NCBI GenBank assembly: GCA_947074145.1
Contig: CAMTOJ010000042.1
Span: 1 to 33,511, forward strand
Origin: an uncultured Bacteroidales bacterium
GTDB lineage: Bacteria > Bacteroidota > Bacteroidia > Bacteroidales > JAUNSR01
Reading direction: 5' to 3'
DNA length: 33,511 nucleotides
Below are positions 33,372 through 33,511 of this stretch, piece after piece. Within the stretch, counting starts at the first letter, position 1; every line of letters starts with the position of its first letter. A program made the translations under genes and the position numbers. The notes under the pieces were generated by a model, which worked only from the letters and a program-made list of their open reading frames with translations, was not told the DNA's origin and did no database searches.

Positions 33372-33511
33372 TAAAGAATTTAAAAACGATACCGTAAAAT
33401 AAAGCAATTTCAGGTAGTTGGAGTAATTTAAACCATTATATAACTTATCCGCCCGTTTAACTATACCGGTGCATACCCTGCCACCTAATTCCGGCGCATA
33501 CCCCGCCATTT
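33372..33511. other. Gene-free right end of the window
   Basis: After the remnant there is no gene. The sequence changes from A+T-rich to G+C-richer at about 33445, where the direct repeats begin, which suggests the edge of an inserted element. Confidence 0.4.
33466..33508. repeat. Two 18-bp direct repeats, probable IS21-like terminal repeats
   Basis: CCGGTGCATACCCTGCCA (33466-33483) is repeated with two T-to-C changes at 33491-33508, 25 bp apart. Closely spaced direct repeats of this kind are typical of the ends of IS21-family elements, and their G+C content differs sharply from the flanking DNA. The transposase genes would lie beyond the window, so the call rests on the repeats alone. Confidence 0.5.

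Noticed and set aside
1..33511. tRNA or rRNA genes and phage structural genes
   Set aside because: None was found on reading both strands; no cloverleaf-like segment, ribosomal RNA stretch or virion gene is present.

Overview
The window looks like a chromosomal segment of a Bacteroidota bacterium, most likely of the order Bacteroidales. The evidence is an A+T-rich composition, Bacteroidota-type -7 promoter elements (TAnnTTTG) in front of several genes, an almost complete lack of Shine-Dalgarno sequences, and housekeeping proteins of that phylum's type. I cannot name the genus from sequence alone.

Positions 1-12913 are ordinary core genome. dnaB (replicative helicase, minus strand) is divergent from ispE (isoprenoid precursor kinase). 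A chaperone block follows: grpE, dnaJ and a second complete dnaJ paralogue with its own promoter. Next come a membrane-anchored family 2 glycosyltransferase (minus), a dipeptide epimerase with an MFS transporter (plus, apparently one transcript), an M18 aminopeptidase and an aldehyde dehydrogenase (both minus). The epimerase, transporter and peptidase fit peptide or murein-peptide recycling.

Positions 12914-13663 contain no gene. They hold a large imperfect inverted repeat built from copies of GCTATGRCC, a C/T-rich left flank, a G-rich right flank with a G-quadruplex motif, and candidate promoters for the island that follows.

Positions 13664-33371 are an accessory, very probably antiviral, island made of at least three modules. 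(1) 13664-23973 is one compact operon: SNF2-like helicase, AAA ATPase, DUF4276 (TOPRIM-like) protein, type III Mod-like adenine methyltransferase, DUF3800 protein, a small unrecognised protein that may be a BECR-fold RNase, and a type III Res-like helicase with a C-terminal PD-(D/E)XK nuclease. This is a helicase-methylase-ATPase architecture with extra effector genes nested inside. (2) After debris of a decayed AAA ATPase gene and an orphan DUF2971 protein, 25878-28114 is a two-gene unit: a PD-(D/E)XK nuclease-like protein translationally coupled to an MBL/beta-CASP nuclease-like protein. (3) 28390-33018 is a tandem pair of DUF262 (GmrS/ParB-like) proteins, only the first with an HNH (DUF1524-type) domain, followed closely by a cytoplasmic FKBP-type prolyl isomerase.

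The window closes with a frameshifted gene remnant and two G+C-richer 18-bp direct repeats that look like the multiple terminal repeats of an IS21-type element continuing beyond the window. No integrase, transposase gene, tRNA, rRNA or CRISPR array is present. All functions are read from motifs by eye; no search was run.
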